Shown piece by piece: positions 55,193 to 63,180 of a DNA stretch of 64,000 nucleotides (position 1 is the stretch's first letter; each line of letters starts with the position of its first letter). The notes beneath the pieces were generated by a model. The model saw nothing but the letters and a program-made list of their open reading frames with translations, did not search any database and was not told the origin of the DNA. A program made the position numbers and the translations under genes. The stretch is taken from contig QCPD01000001.1 in assembly GCA_003209755.1 (NCBI GenBank), positions 62,001 through 126,000 of the forward strand. The letters are read 5' to 3'. Source of the DNA: Prochlorococcus sp. AG-436-C14. Its GTDB lineage: Bacteria > Cyanobacteriota > Cyanobacteriia > PCC-6307 > Cyanobiaceae.

Positions 55193-55516
55193 ATGACTTA
55201 TTTTATTTTATATTTTTTTGGCATAGCTTTAATTTGGTGGATTAATCGTGTTGGATGGACTGAAGCTCTAAAGACCACTCTAAGTGTTTTAATTCCTTCT
55301 TTCTTAATTATTCTTTTTAATATCAAAGCAGGACGACTTATATTCAAAAACCCTACGGTTGGCATAATAAGTGTTCTTCCCACCGCCATTTTTATTTATC
55401 GTGGATCAAAGCCTCTCGTATTTGGTATTAATAGTTGGATAGATAGAAAAAGAAACGAATTTGTTGATTCAAAAGAAGTTGTTGATGCCGAAGTGGTTTC
55501 TAAAGAGGAAGCATAA
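55193..55516 (+). CDS. Hypothetical membrane protein
   Basis: A 107-residue protein with helices at about 3-15, 25-45 and 55-70 (ALKTTLSVLIPSFLIILF; PTVGIISVLPTAIFIY) and a charged tail VDAEVVSKEEA. Starts 28 bases after the previous gene on the same strand, so they are likely co-transcribed. Not recognised. Confidence 0.65.
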   Translation: MTYFILYFFGIALIWWINRVGWTEALKTTLSVLIPSFLIILFNIKAGRLIFKNPTVGIISVLPTAIFIYRGSKPLVFGINSWIDRKRNEFVDSKEVVDAEVVSKEEA

Positions 55517-55721
55517 TTTTTCAATTTAACCCAGTAGTCATAGAGAGAGATTTGAAGATCCGAAAACTCTCAATATATTTATATATATCTCTTTTGCCCT
55601 CAAGAAAATTGGATTAGATTTTGAATTTCGAAAAAATTTGGAGTTTCTTTATTCTTTTATTAGTTATATTTGTTGATCGCGTTGGATAAATGGCAATAAT
55701 AAAGTTATTAACAATTCAACC

Positions 55722-55874
55722 ATGACTGATAACGAGCCAAAGTGGGATTACACCACTAAAGAAGGAAATTTTGCTGCAGGAGCAGCGGTTGTTGGAGGAA
55801 ATTTACTAGTTCTTATTATTTACATTCTCTATAGAACGGTTCCTTCTGTTCACCATTTCATTATCGGGAGATAG
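55722..55874 (+). CDS. Small membrane protein, 50 residues
   Basis: Missed by the track. ATG 55722 to TAG: MTDNEPKWDYTTKEGNFAAG, helix AAVVGGNLLVLIIYILY, tail RTVPSVHHFIIGR. A polar N-terminus, a glycine-entry helix, and a PS-containing tail recall the two NPSF proteins. Good composition, clean ATG. Confidence 0.6.
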   Translation: MTDNEPKWDYTTKEGNFAAGAAVVGGNLLVLIIYILYRTVPSVHHFIIGR

Positions 55875-55922
55875 CTCAAAATTTATCTGGAGAAAGACTT
55901 TAATTATTGGCGAACACAATTC

Positions 55923-56129
55923 TCAGTATCTGCGATTAGTTGTTGATTGAGACCAGATGAAAGCCAATAAAAAAGCCATTCCAATTAAAGGGAGAAGGGT
56001 TTTGATCAACCCAACTAAAATCAACACTCCTATCCCCGCAGAGCTATAAATTGCCCATTTCGGGACATGTCTACCTGCTCGTCTACCTTTATTACTTGAA
56101 GGGGGAATTACTTCTGGATCAATAGCCAT
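55923..56129 (-). CDS. Small membrane protein
   Basis: A 68-residue protein from ATG 56129 (MAIDPEVIPPSSNKGRRAGR). Helix pair AIYSSAGIGVLILVGLIKTL and LLPLIGMAFLLAFIWS, polar tail. The track begins three codons earlier at a TTG. Not recognised; the higher GC content suggests a conserved gene. Confidence 0.65.
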   Translation of the reverse strand: MAIDPEVIPPSSNKGRRAGRHVPKWAIYSSAGIGVLILVGLIKTLLPLIGMAFLLAFIWSQSTTNRRY

Positions 56130-56259
56130 TTTCAACTGAAAGAGAACCTATCTTTTAACAGAATAAATTCATTCAAAAGGAAAACAAGCACCTAATGGAT
56201 ACTGTAATCATGAGATTGTGTCGCCAGCCATATCCCTATATCAAAGGATATTGAGGCAT

Positions 56260-56446
56260 CTATATATTTTTAGTGTCTTCAAATAATCCCAAAAAAGTCC
56301 ATTCTATTAATGAAATCAGTCCAATTACCAAAGAAATAATAGCAAAAATAAATTTCCCTAAGAAAAGAACTGCAATAGCTGTTGTTATTAAAATTAAAGA
56401 AAAAATCAAATAGATATTGGGAGGGATTTTTTTTTAGAAACTGCAT
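56260..56446 (-). pseudogene. Small membrane protein gene interrupted at an A9 tract
   Basis: From ATG 56446 the frame reads MQFLKKNPSQYLFDFFFN and becomes implausible. If one A of the A9 tract (56427-56435) is dropped, the frame reads MQFLKKIPPNIYLIFSLILI through to EWTFLGLFEDTKNI and TAG at 56260: 61 residues with two clean membrane helices. So this is either a gene with a one-base frameshift, one rescued by slippage at A9, or a sequencing error. The in-frame TTG further in could start a 50-residue form. Confidence 0.5.
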
Positions 56447-56471
56447 AATTTATCAATTGAAAACATCTTTA

Positions 56472-56639
56472 TCAAAAAGGAAACTCAGATTTTATCCATA
56501 AGGTAGAAATAACTTTCATAAGTAACCACATAACTAAAGCGCCCTCAAGAAACCCAAACCAATAAAGGGCATAGTTAGATATCCCCATTTCTTTTTGAGC
56601 ACGTTCAACAAATGATTTATGCCATTTAATCAACTTCAC
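56472..56639 (-). CDS. Small membrane protein, 55 residues
   Basis: Below the track cutoff. GTG 56639 to TGA 56472: MKLIKWHKSFVERAQKEMGI, then SNYALYWFGFLEGALVMWLL and MKVISTLWIKSEFPF. Basic N-terminus and one long helix, rich in Trp. Likely real, family unknown. It lies 25 bases before the A9-interrupted gene on the same strand. Confidence 0.55.
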   Translation of the reverse strand: MKLIKWHKSFVERAQKEMGISNYALYWFGFLEGALVMWLLMKVISTLWIKSEFPF

Positions 56640-56931
56640 AATTCATCTGTGTACTAAAATTATTATAGTTAAAAGCTTAACATAACAAATTTTTTAGAAT
56701 AATAGAATTTCTTTCCTGTAAGAGATTTTCTATGACGAAGCTCAAAGGCTAAAGACCTAACGACGAAACAATCTTATTCATATTATATTAATAACTACGA
56801 AAATGAGTCATTTGAAATTTATGTAAAGAGAACTACTGTAATTCATCAATCTTTAATAGGCATAAAAATAAAATAATCATATTCTCAAATATCGATAGAT
56901 TGCAATCCATGAAATTATTAGAGGCAATAAA

Positions 56932-57033
56932 TTATATTGAATAATTTAACCCTCTATAAGTGAGCTTTGTTTGAGACTTTAAAGCAGAATTACAATACAC
57001 AAATGATCTTCCATTGAAATACATATTGACCAT
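56932..57033 (-). CDS. 33-residue protein with strong Shine-Dalgarno
   Basis: ATG 57033 to TAA 56932, MVNMYFNGRSFVYCNSALKS then QTKLTYRGLNYSI. AAGGAG lies eight bases before the ATG, the best ribosome site in the small-gene region. The end LTYRGLNY recalls the LTYRG-x-x-Y motif of DUF4278 cyanobacterial peptides. The gene seems to be a free-standing unit with its own promoter and a GC-rich leader. From memory, Prochlorococcus RNA Yfr6 carries an ORF of about this size; I could not check this. Confidence 0.65.
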   Translation of the reverse strand: MVNMYFNGRSFVYCNSALKSQTKLTYRGLNYSI

Positions 57034-57054
57034 GGTTCAGGCTCCTTAAAAGCG

Positions 57055-57101
57055 CTCAAGTCCCCGTCCTATGGCTTGAGTCGAACTGCGGTCTACATAG
57101 G
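57055..57101 (-). ncRNA. GC-rich structured leader or small RNA, possible pseudoknot
   Basis: About half G+C in a region otherwise near one third. CTCAAG (57055-57060) pairs with CTTGAG (57075-57080), and CCTATG (57068-57073), inside that loop, pairs with CATAGG (57096-57101). The order of the arms is that of an H-type pseudoknot, or of two exclusive hairpins. It lies between the putative promoter and the Shine-Dalgarno of the 33-residue gene, so it may control its translation. Confidence 0.45.
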
Positions 57102-57137
57102 CAGATTGGACGATTGGGTAGAAAGAACTACATCTTC

Positions 57138-57166
57138 TTTGTAGTATTGATACTCAAAAATGTCAA
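57138..57166 (-). promoter_or_regulatory. Putative promoter of the 33-residue gene
   Basis: On the minus strand a perfect TTGACA (57166-57161) is followed after 17 bases by TACAAA (57143-57138), a fair -10 box. Transcription would start near 57130, giving a leader of roughly 100 bases before the ATG. Confidence 0.45.
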
Positions 57167-57220
57167 TTGTGAAGATTTGGCCTCAATCTGTTTTTCTACG
57201 TCACAAGAAAAATTAAGTTG

Positions 57221-59146
57221 TTATTTGGCTGACTCAGACAACTCACTTAGCTCAATCCATCTCTCCTCATGCTCTTGAATAGCTTCAATAAGCTCTGCTA
57301 ATTGATGACTGATTTCATTAATGTCTACATCACTATCAGTTATTTTTTTTTCTAAATATATTTTCTCTTGTTCTAACATAGGTAGTTTCTGATCTAATTC
57401 TTTTAATTCTCTAGCTTCATTAAAACTCAATTTTCTCATATTATTTTGAGGATTTAATTTTATTTCTGATCCACGTTTGTTTTGTGAATCATTAACTATC
57501 TTATCTCGTTCTTTTGTTTCATTATTTCGCTCCTCTAATATTTTTTGTTCCAGAAATCGAGAGTAATTACCTTCATATCTTCGTAAGTGACCATTTTCAA
57601 AATTAAAAATTCGATCAATAGTTCGATCAAGAAAATATCTATCATGCGATACGACTACGACACAACCTTTGAAGTCCTCAAGGAAATCCTCTAGTACGCT
57701 TAGTGTTTGTATATCTAAATCATTTGTAGGCTCATCAAGCAACAATACATTGGGAGCTTGTATGAGCATTTTACAGAGAGCAAGTCTTCTTTTTTCTCCT
57801 CCTGAAAGCTTAAGTAGAGGACTATGTTGCTGACTGGGTGGAAACAGGAATTTTTCTAAGAGTTGTGATGCGGTAATTTGTTTTCCTCCATGATCAATTC
57901 GTAATGCAGCTTCCTCCACAAATTCGATAACTTTGCGCTTTTGGCCACTCCCTTGATTTAAATCATTTGTATGTTGATCGAGATAGCCAATATGAACGGT
58001 TTCTCCAAGCTTTATTTTTCCACTAGTAGGCAATCTTTTACCTACAATTAGATCTAAAAGAGTCGACTTACCACTTCCATTTGGACCAATAATACCTACT
58101 CGATCTTCTGGACTAAAGCTATAAGTAAAATCATGCAAAAGATCCACATTATTCTCTTTGTCATTTAAAGAGAGGCCTACACCTTCAGCTTCAATTGCGA
58201 TTTTTCCAATTCTTCTACTCAATGAATTCATTTCTAATTTAGCTTTGACATGATTTTTAGGTTTCGCTTGCATTTCAGCAATCCTTTGGATGCGTGCTTT
58301 TTGTTTTGTGCTTCTTGCTTTAGGACCTTGTCTTAACCAAGCTAATTCCTTTCTTAAAACACCCTGAAATTTTTTCTTTGTAGATGCCTCTGATTGTTCT
58401 TGTTCAACTTTTTGTTGAAGAAATTGACGATAATTTCCTGAATACTTGCGAGCTTCTCCATTATTGATTTCGACCATCCTAGTAGTAATGCGGTCAAGAA
58501 AATATCTATCATGAGTTATCAAGACAAGAGCACCCTCATAATGGTCTAACCAATTTTGAAGCCATTCTACTGCAGATGCATCTAGGTGATTGGTGGGTTC
58601 ATCAAGAAGTAAGACGTCAGGTTTAGAGACAAGTGCAGCCGCAAGTCCCACTCTTTTGCGGTAACCACCAGAAAGCTCTTTTACAGGCTTTTCTAAATCT
58701 TTTATACCTAGTCTTCTAAGAACATCTTGACATTGCTGTTCTAAATTCCATGCCCCCGCTGCATCCATAAGTTCACTAGCCTGACCTAGCTTTTTCAAAA
58801 GGCCTTCATCTTCTGGGTTTCGAGCGATTTTTCTACTTAGATTACTGAAATTAAGTAATAATTTTCTTTTTTCGCCACACCCTTCAAGAACTTCTTCCAA
58901 AATACTTTTCTCACTGTCGTACTTTGTTTCTTGCCCTACTAAAGATATCCGCAAAGATGATAAACATCTCCTTTCTCCATCCATCAAAGGTTCAATTCCT
59001 GCAAGTACTCTCAAAAGTGTTGACTTACCAGATCCATTTGGACCAATCAAGCCAAGTCTCTCCTTTTTATTTATATGAAGATCTAAATTTTTAAAAAGAT
59101 TTTTTATTCCAAAGTCTGTTGAAGCATTAACAAGACTAATCAACAC
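57221..59146 (-). CDS. ABC-F family ATPase (Uup-like)
   Basis: A 641-residue soluble protein with two ABC domains. Both Walker A motifs read GPNGSGKST(L), signature motifs are LSGGYRKRVGLA and LSGGEKRRLAL, and Walker B segments are VLLLDEPTNHLD and VLLLDEPTNDLD. Between them is the ABC-F linker (RKELAWLRQGPKARSTKQKA), and a C-terminal coiled coil (ELKELDQKLPMLEQEKIYLE) matches Uup, a protein acting on ribosomes or branched DNA. There is no membrane domain, so it is not a transporter. Confidence 0.94.
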   Translation of the reverse strand: MLISLVNASTDFGIKNLFKNLDLHINKKERLGLIGPNGSGKSTLLRVLAGIEPLMDGERRCLSSLRISLVGQETKYDSEKSILEEVLEGCGEKRKLLLNFSNLSRKIARNPEDEGLLKKLGQASELMDAAGAWNLEQQCQDVLRRLGIKDLEKPVKELSGGYRKRVGLAAALVSKPDVLLLDEPTNHLDASAVEWLQNWLDHYEGALVLITHDRYFLDRITTRMVEINNGEARKYSGNYRQFLQQKVEQEQSEASTKKKFQGVLRKELAWLRQGPKARSTKQKARIQRIAEMQAKPKNHVKAKLEMNSLSRRIGKIAIEAEGVGLSLNDKENNVDLLHDFTYSFSPEDRVGIIGPNGSGKSTLLDLIVGKRLPTSGKIKLGETVHIGYLDQHTNDLNQGSGQKRKVIEFVEEAALRIDHGGKQITASQLLEKFLFPPSQQHSPLLKLSGGEKRRLALCKMLIQAPNVLLLDEPTNDLDIQTLSVLEDFLEDFKGCVVVVSHDRYFLDRTIDRIFNFENGHLRRYEGNYSRFLEQKILEERNNETKERDKIVNDSQNKRGSEIKLNPQNNMRKLSFNEARELKELDQKLPMLEQEKIYLEKKITDSDVDINEISHQLAELIEAIQEHEERWIELSELSESAK

Positions 59147-59317
59147 AGCTTACGTCCTCACATCTATAACTAAAGCTACCTCATAAATAATACCCCCCTT
59201 AGTCCTCTAGATCGTCTTAAACTTTTGAACATGCAATTTATTAAAGGGCTCTACCGAACGTTTATTTAACTAAGAAATATCGAATTACTGCAAGAGCAGT
59301 AAGCATAATCAAGAAAC

Positions 59318-59527
59318 TTAGCGAAAGAAATTACAGTACTGCTCTACTCTTGAGCTGACCCTACCAGAATCTTTTAAGCCTAATAAGCTTGCGGCATCAA
59401 CACTGCTAATTTCGACTGCATAATATCGTCCACAAATATTCTTGGTTTCATAAATTCGATCATCAGAATTAACTGCTATCGGAGATATAAGAGATAGAGA
59501 TAGAGCCATGAGAAAGATACGGTTCAT
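59318..59527 (-). CDS. Small exported hypothetical protein
   Basis: A 69-residue protein from ATG 59527, with a signal peptide (MNRIFLMALSLSLISPIAVN) and a small domain with two cysteines (TKNICGRYYAVEISSVDAAS and VEQYCNFF) likely to pair. The track starts 23 codons upstream in a sequence without coding character. Not recognised. Confidence 0.6.
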   Translation of the reverse strand: MNRIFLMALSLSLISPIAVNSDDRIYETKNICGRYYAVEISSVDAASLLGLKDSGRVSSRVEQYCNFFR

Positions 59528-59608
59528 TATTTTATTTATGAAATAAAAAACTTTAAAGACTTTTATGAGTAAGATCTTACATAATGTTTTATACATATAA
59601 GAATAAGA

Positions 59609-59971
59609 ATGAATTTTTTAGAGAGAGTTCTTTCAAATTACTTTCTGGCATGGAGTCAGATTTTTAATTACAAAGATAAAACAAGTAGAATACCTTTTTG
59701 GCATTTTTTTATCCTGGATGGATTAATAGGAGCTGTGATCTCAATACTATCTAATAACACCCTTGCTAATGATCCCAATGATTTTTATACCATCACTGAG
59801 GGGTATGACTGGAGTTATTTATATAGCATTCCATCTTTTTTAGTTTTTATAGCTTTATTAATCAGAAGACTGAGAGATATAGGTAAGGAAAACTTAGTTT
59901 TATGGGCATTTTGTGCATTTATTCCTTTCTACAATCTTTATATATTTGCCCAGCCTTCCTCTGAGAAATAA
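59609..59971 (+). CDS. DUF805 family membrane protein
   Basis: A 120-residue protein with three to four helices. SRIPFWHFFILDGLIGAVIS near the start and the typical LIRRLRDIGKENLVLWAFCA, IPFYNLYIF near the end are DUF805 marks; here the central loop is long. Function of the family unknown. ATG start, divergent from the small exported protein. Confidence 0.83.
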   Translation: MNFLERVLSNYFLAWSQIFNYKDKTSRIPFWHFFILDGLIGAVISILSNNTLANDPNDFYTITEGYDWSYLYSIPSFLVFIALLIRRLRDIGKENLVLWAFCAFIPFYNLYIFAQPSSEK

Positions 59972-60015
59972 ATAAATATTTTAAGACTGTAAATATTATT
60001 TAATTTTTAAAATAC

Positions 60016-60306
60016 TCATTTCCTACCCTTAAAAGTTCGAGGATAAGGAATATTAAGAGCATTAAACTTTTTCAATTTTTTACTACGCCTATAATGCTTA
60101 TAAAACAAGTTGAAAAGTGTCGACACACCTAACCAAGATAGAATACAGCTTATAAATATCCTGGCACCTTTAGTCGAAGCAAGCCAATAGATAATAGGAT
60201 CAACTAGAAGATTAATACTAATTATAAAACCAATAAACAAAGAGAAAGAAAGACAAGCTATTACTAATAAAGCCCTGATTATTTTATTTGTGTTGAAATT
60301 TTTCAT
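60016..60306 (-). CDS. Hypothetical membrane protein
   Basis: A protein of about 96 residues (ATG 60306, MKNFNTNKIIRALLVIACLS) with helices at about 10-33, 36-47 and 50-65 and a basic C-terminus (YKHYRRSKKLKKFNAL). Not recognised. The ORF upstream (60303-60524) overlaps it and is not accepted. Confidence 0.55.
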   Translation of the reverse strand: MKNFNTNKIIRALLVIACLSFSLFIGFIISINLLVDPIIYWLASTKGARIFISCILSWLGVSTLFNLFYKHYRRSKKLKKFNALNIPYPRTFKGRK

Positions 60307-60312
60307 ACCCAA

Positions 60313-60656
60313 ATGCTTGAAATCCTACTTGGAATCCATACTTTTTCCATTCTCAAGCAAAATAGATAGTAAAGGAATTTTAATGTAATAAAAGTTGATT
60401 CACCTTTAATGTTGAATATATACAATTCACAGATCAGAAATATAGAAAAGTCAAAATACAGATGATTAAGAGTTGAATTAATTAAAGTTATATTAACTAC
60501 TTTTAATAGATATATATTAAACAACGGTTAGAGGCAAAATAGTAATCAGAAAAGAGGTTTACGTAATTCATCTAAATATTAAAGTTACTTATGAACAATT
60601 CTTGTAAGATTACACATTGATCTCAGAAAGTAATTTAGATTAGCTACTTTTAGCCA
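60313..60656. other. 344-base intergenic region
   Basis: AT-rich, divergent promoters expected. The 73-codon minus-strand ORF here has poor composition and overlaps the next gene. No hairpin or known regulatory motif stood out. Confidence 0.5.
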
Positions 60657-60860
60657 ATGGCATTGCATCAATCTGTCAAGGAAACGATGTCGGACCTTAT
60701 ATGTCATACGCTTATAAGAACAAACAATATCAATACTGTAGATAAGTTAGCTATTTGTCAAGAATACAGAGAATGGATTAAATACATAAAGAATAAAGAC
60801 CTTATTCCACAAAAAATACTCTTTATTAATACATCTACTTTTAGGGAACATATTCAATAA
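60657..60860 (+). CDS. Small hypothetical protein
   Basis: A 67-residue soluble protein: MALHQSVKETMSDLICHTLI, then RTNNINTVDKLAICQEYREW. Balanced composition, two cysteines and several charged residues, ATG start. No family recognised and no clear Shine-Dalgarno. Confidence 0.45.
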   Translation: MALHQSVKETMSDLICHTLIRTNNINTVDKLAICQEYREWIKYIKNKDLIPQKILFINTSTFREHIQ

Positions 60861-60913
60861 TAAGAATTCCTCTTATTTATATTGAGAAAAGTTCCTAAAC
60901 TTTTTTAGATCCA

Positions 60914-61036
60914 ATGTCTACACACAAATCATTTGATAGGGATGAAATCAACCATGAGATAATGAAGAGTGAATCTAATACAGATTCACTCACAGGGATT
61001 GATTTCGTTGATTTCAGCTTATTCATTTATAAATAA
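60914..61036 (+). CDS. Possible small protein, 40 residues, over a 9-bp inverted repeat
   Basis: ATG to TAA, MSTHKSFDRDEINHEIMKSE then SNTDSLTGIDFVDFSLFIYK. It overlaps the track ORF at 60969 in another frame; this frame has the better composition. A perfect hairpin, AGTGAATCT-AATAC-AGATTCACT, lies at 60968-60990. Either the peptide or the hairpin may be the real signal. Confidence 0.35.
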   Translation: MSTHKSFDRDEINHEIMKSESNTDSLTGIDFVDFSLFIYK

Positions 61037-61197
61037 AGATAAATGTTCTATCTTTAGCAATAGATTTCAAATCACAAAAATACGCTTAGAAGTTTCAGCA
61101 GACTTTGTTTTTGGGATCACAACTTTCAATGAAGAAAAAGTAAAAGATTTTCTTTAATTGCCTAGAAAATAGAAAAATCTGGCGAAAATCAAATCGA

Positions 61198-62259
61198 ATG
61201 ATCAAAAAAATTATGCGAAGATTGGTATCAGGAATAGTTGGTCTAGCAGCTCTATTAACTGGCTGTGCGACAACAAATCAAGACAATAGTTCTAGACTTA
61301 ACCTAATAAAAAATCGCAATGAATTGATTTGTGGAGTAAGTGGAAAGATTCCTGGATTTAGTTTTCTGAAGAGTGATGGTAGCTATCAAGGACTAGATGT
61401 CGATATTTGTAAAGCATTTGCTGCTGCAATTATAGGAGATTCAGAAAGAATCCAATATAGACCTCTAACTGCAGCAGAAAGATTCACAGCTATTAAAACT
61501 GGGGAAATTGACCTGCTATCAAGAAATACCACTTTCACTCTCAGTAGAGATTCCTTAGGAGGAAATGGATTAACTTTTGCACCAGTTGTTTTCCATGATG
61601 GCCAGGGCTTGATGGTCAAAAAGGATAGTAAAATAAGTAATCTTAAAGATCTTGCAAATAAATCTATATGTGTAGGCTCAGGTACAACTACTGAGCAAAA
61701 TATTAATGATGCATTTGAGAGTATCTCACTGCCTTATACACCAATCAAATATCAAGATCTTAATCAAGTAGTTGCTGGTTATTTACAGGGTCGTTGTTCA
61801 GCCATGACTTCTGATCGTTCACAATTAGCAGCAGCCCGATCTGGTTTTAAGAATCCAAAAGAACATATTATTCTTGATGATGTATTAAGCAAGGAGCCAC
61901 TTGCTCCAGCCTCTGATGGCCAAGATCAGAAACTAGCTGATGCCATGAGATGGGTTATCTTTTCCCTTATATCAGCAGAAGAGCAAGGGATAACAAAATC
62001 AAATATTGATGAAAAAGTACAAATTGCCAAGAATAATCCTCAATTAAAACCTTTAAGAAGATTTCTAGGTATTGATGGAGGACTAGGAGAAAAAATTGGT
62101 CTTAGCAATGACTTCGTAGTTAAAGTAATTAGCTCAACTGGTAATTATGGAGAGATTTACGAAAGACATTTAGGACAAAATAGCGAAGTACCTATTCCAA
62201 GAGGACAAAATGAGTTGTATAACAATGGAGGTGTACATATTTCACCACCATTTAACTAA
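61198..62259 (+). CDS. aapJ: Polar amino-acid ABC transporter, substrate-binding lipoprotein
   Basis: A 353-residue periplasmic binding protein. A lipoprotein leader (VSGIVGLAALLTGCATT) places a lipidated Cys near residue 23. The family 3 domain has LICGVSGKIPGFSFLKSDGS and GLDVDICKAFAAAI, AERFTAIKTGEIDLLSRNTT and KSICVGSGTTTEQN. This matches AapJ/BztA/NatF general amino-acid binding proteins. The two permease genes follow in order with 18 and 3 bases between; the ATPase is expected beyond the edge. The symbol is by family resemblance. Confidence 0.9.
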   Translation: MIKKIMRRLVSGIVGLAALLTGCATTNQDNSSRLNLIKNRNELICGVSGKIPGFSFLKSDGSYQGLDVDICKAFAAAIIGDSERIQYRPLTAAERFTAIKTGEIDLLSRNTTFTLSRDSLGGNGLTFAPVVFHDGQGLMVKKDSKISNLKDLANKSICVGSGTTTEQNINDAFESISLPYTPIKYQDLNQVVAGYLQGRCSAMTSDRSQLAAARSGFKNPKEHIILDDVLSKEPLAPASDGQDQKLADAMRWVIFSLISAEEQGITKSNIDEKVQIAKNNPQLKPLRRFLGIDGGLGEKIGLSNDFVVKVISSTGNYGEIYERHLGQNSEVPIPRGQNELYNNGGVHISPPFN

Positions 62260-62277
62260 AAATAATTTATTGCTGGA

Positions 62278-63177
62278 ATGAATATAAATCAAAGAATATT
62301 TTTGCAATTTGGAATATGTATTATCATTTTTGGTTTGATTGGGATACTAATTAATAATTTAACAATTAATCTAGTAAGAACAGGTCTTGGTTTTAATTTT
62401 AGCTGGCTTTTCAAACCAGCAAGTTTTGCTTTAGCGGAACACCCCTTACCTTATACCTCTTCAGATAGCTATGTTTGGGCATTATTTATAGGTTGGCTCA
62501 ACAGTCTTAAAGTTATTTTCTCATCATTAATATTGGCTACTTTCTTGGGAACACTAATAGGCTTTGCAAGAACAGGTAAAAACTCATTACTAGGTCTCAT
62601 TTCAGCTGGTTACATAACCATAATCAGACAAACTCCTCTTTTACTTCAACTCATGTTTTGGTATTTTGTTGGGTTCTTAGGTTTAAAAGACAATATGTTT
62701 ATCCAAATAAAAAATATATTTAACATTTCAAATCAAGGAATAGAGTTTTCAGGATTAACCTTTTCTTCAGAGTTTCTAGCATTATTACTTGGTCTAAGTA
62801 TATTCACGAGTGCTTACATAGCAGAGGTGATCCGTGGAGGCATTCTTTCTGTTTCCCGAGGGCAATGGGAAGCATTTAGAAGCCTAGGACTTTCAGAGAG
62901 ACAAGGACTTATACGTATAGTCATTCCACAGGCATTACCAGCAATCATCCCAGGATTGACAAGTCAATATCTTAACCTTGCTAAAAATAGTACCCTAGCA
63001 ATTGCAGTCGGATACTCAGATATTTACGCAATTAATGATACTATTATAAATCAAACAGGAAGATCTATAGAGTGTTTTATTATATTACTTGTTAGTTTCT
63101 TGATATTAAATCTATTGATAACAAATACCATGGAAATCATAAATAGATTAATTTTAAAATCACGAAAATATAGTTAA
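62278..63177 (+). CDS. aapQ: Amino-acid ABC transporter permease (AapQ/NatG type)
   Basis: A 299-residue inner-membrane permease. The core has LNSLKVIFSSLILATFLGTLIGF, TIIRQTPLLLQLMFWYF and the EAA loop SRGQWEAFRSLGLSERQGLI, which contacts the ATPase. It is shorter than AapQ of proteobacteria (about 400), mainly in the region before the core. ATG start 18 bases after the binding-protein gene. Confidence 0.9.
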   Translation: MNINQRIFLQFGICIIIFGLIGILINNLTINLVRTGLGFNFSWLFKPASFALAEHPLPYTSSDSYVWALFIGWLNSLKVIFSSLILATFLGTLIGFARTGKNSLLGLISAGYITIIRQTPLLLQLMFWYFVGFLGLKDNMFIQIKNIFNISNQGIEFSGLTFSSEFLALLLGLSIFTSAYIAEVIRGGILSVSRGQWEAFRSLGLSERQGLIRIVIPQALPAIIPGLTSQYLNLAKNSTLAIAVGYSDIYAINDTIINQTGRSIECFIILLVSFLILNLLITNTMEIINRLILKSRKYS

Positions 63178-63180
63178 TTT

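Noticed and set aside
56281-56446. Undisturbed frame from ATG 56446 (MQFLKKNPSQYL)
   Set aside because: Sequence after the A9 tract is implausible, while the shifted frame gives clean membrane helices.
57061-57120. tRNA-like sequence (GTTCGACTC in a GC-rich block)
   Set aside because: No T stem or acceptor stem can be drawn, so it is not a tRNA or tmRNA acceptor piece; treated as a structured leader.
60303-60524. 73-codon minus-strand ORF
   Set aside because: Overlaps the better supported gene at 60016 and has the composition of random AT-rich sequence.
60969-61157. 62-codon plus-strand ORF
   Set aside because: Starts inside a perfect inverted repeat and overlaps another frame of better composition; neither is certain.
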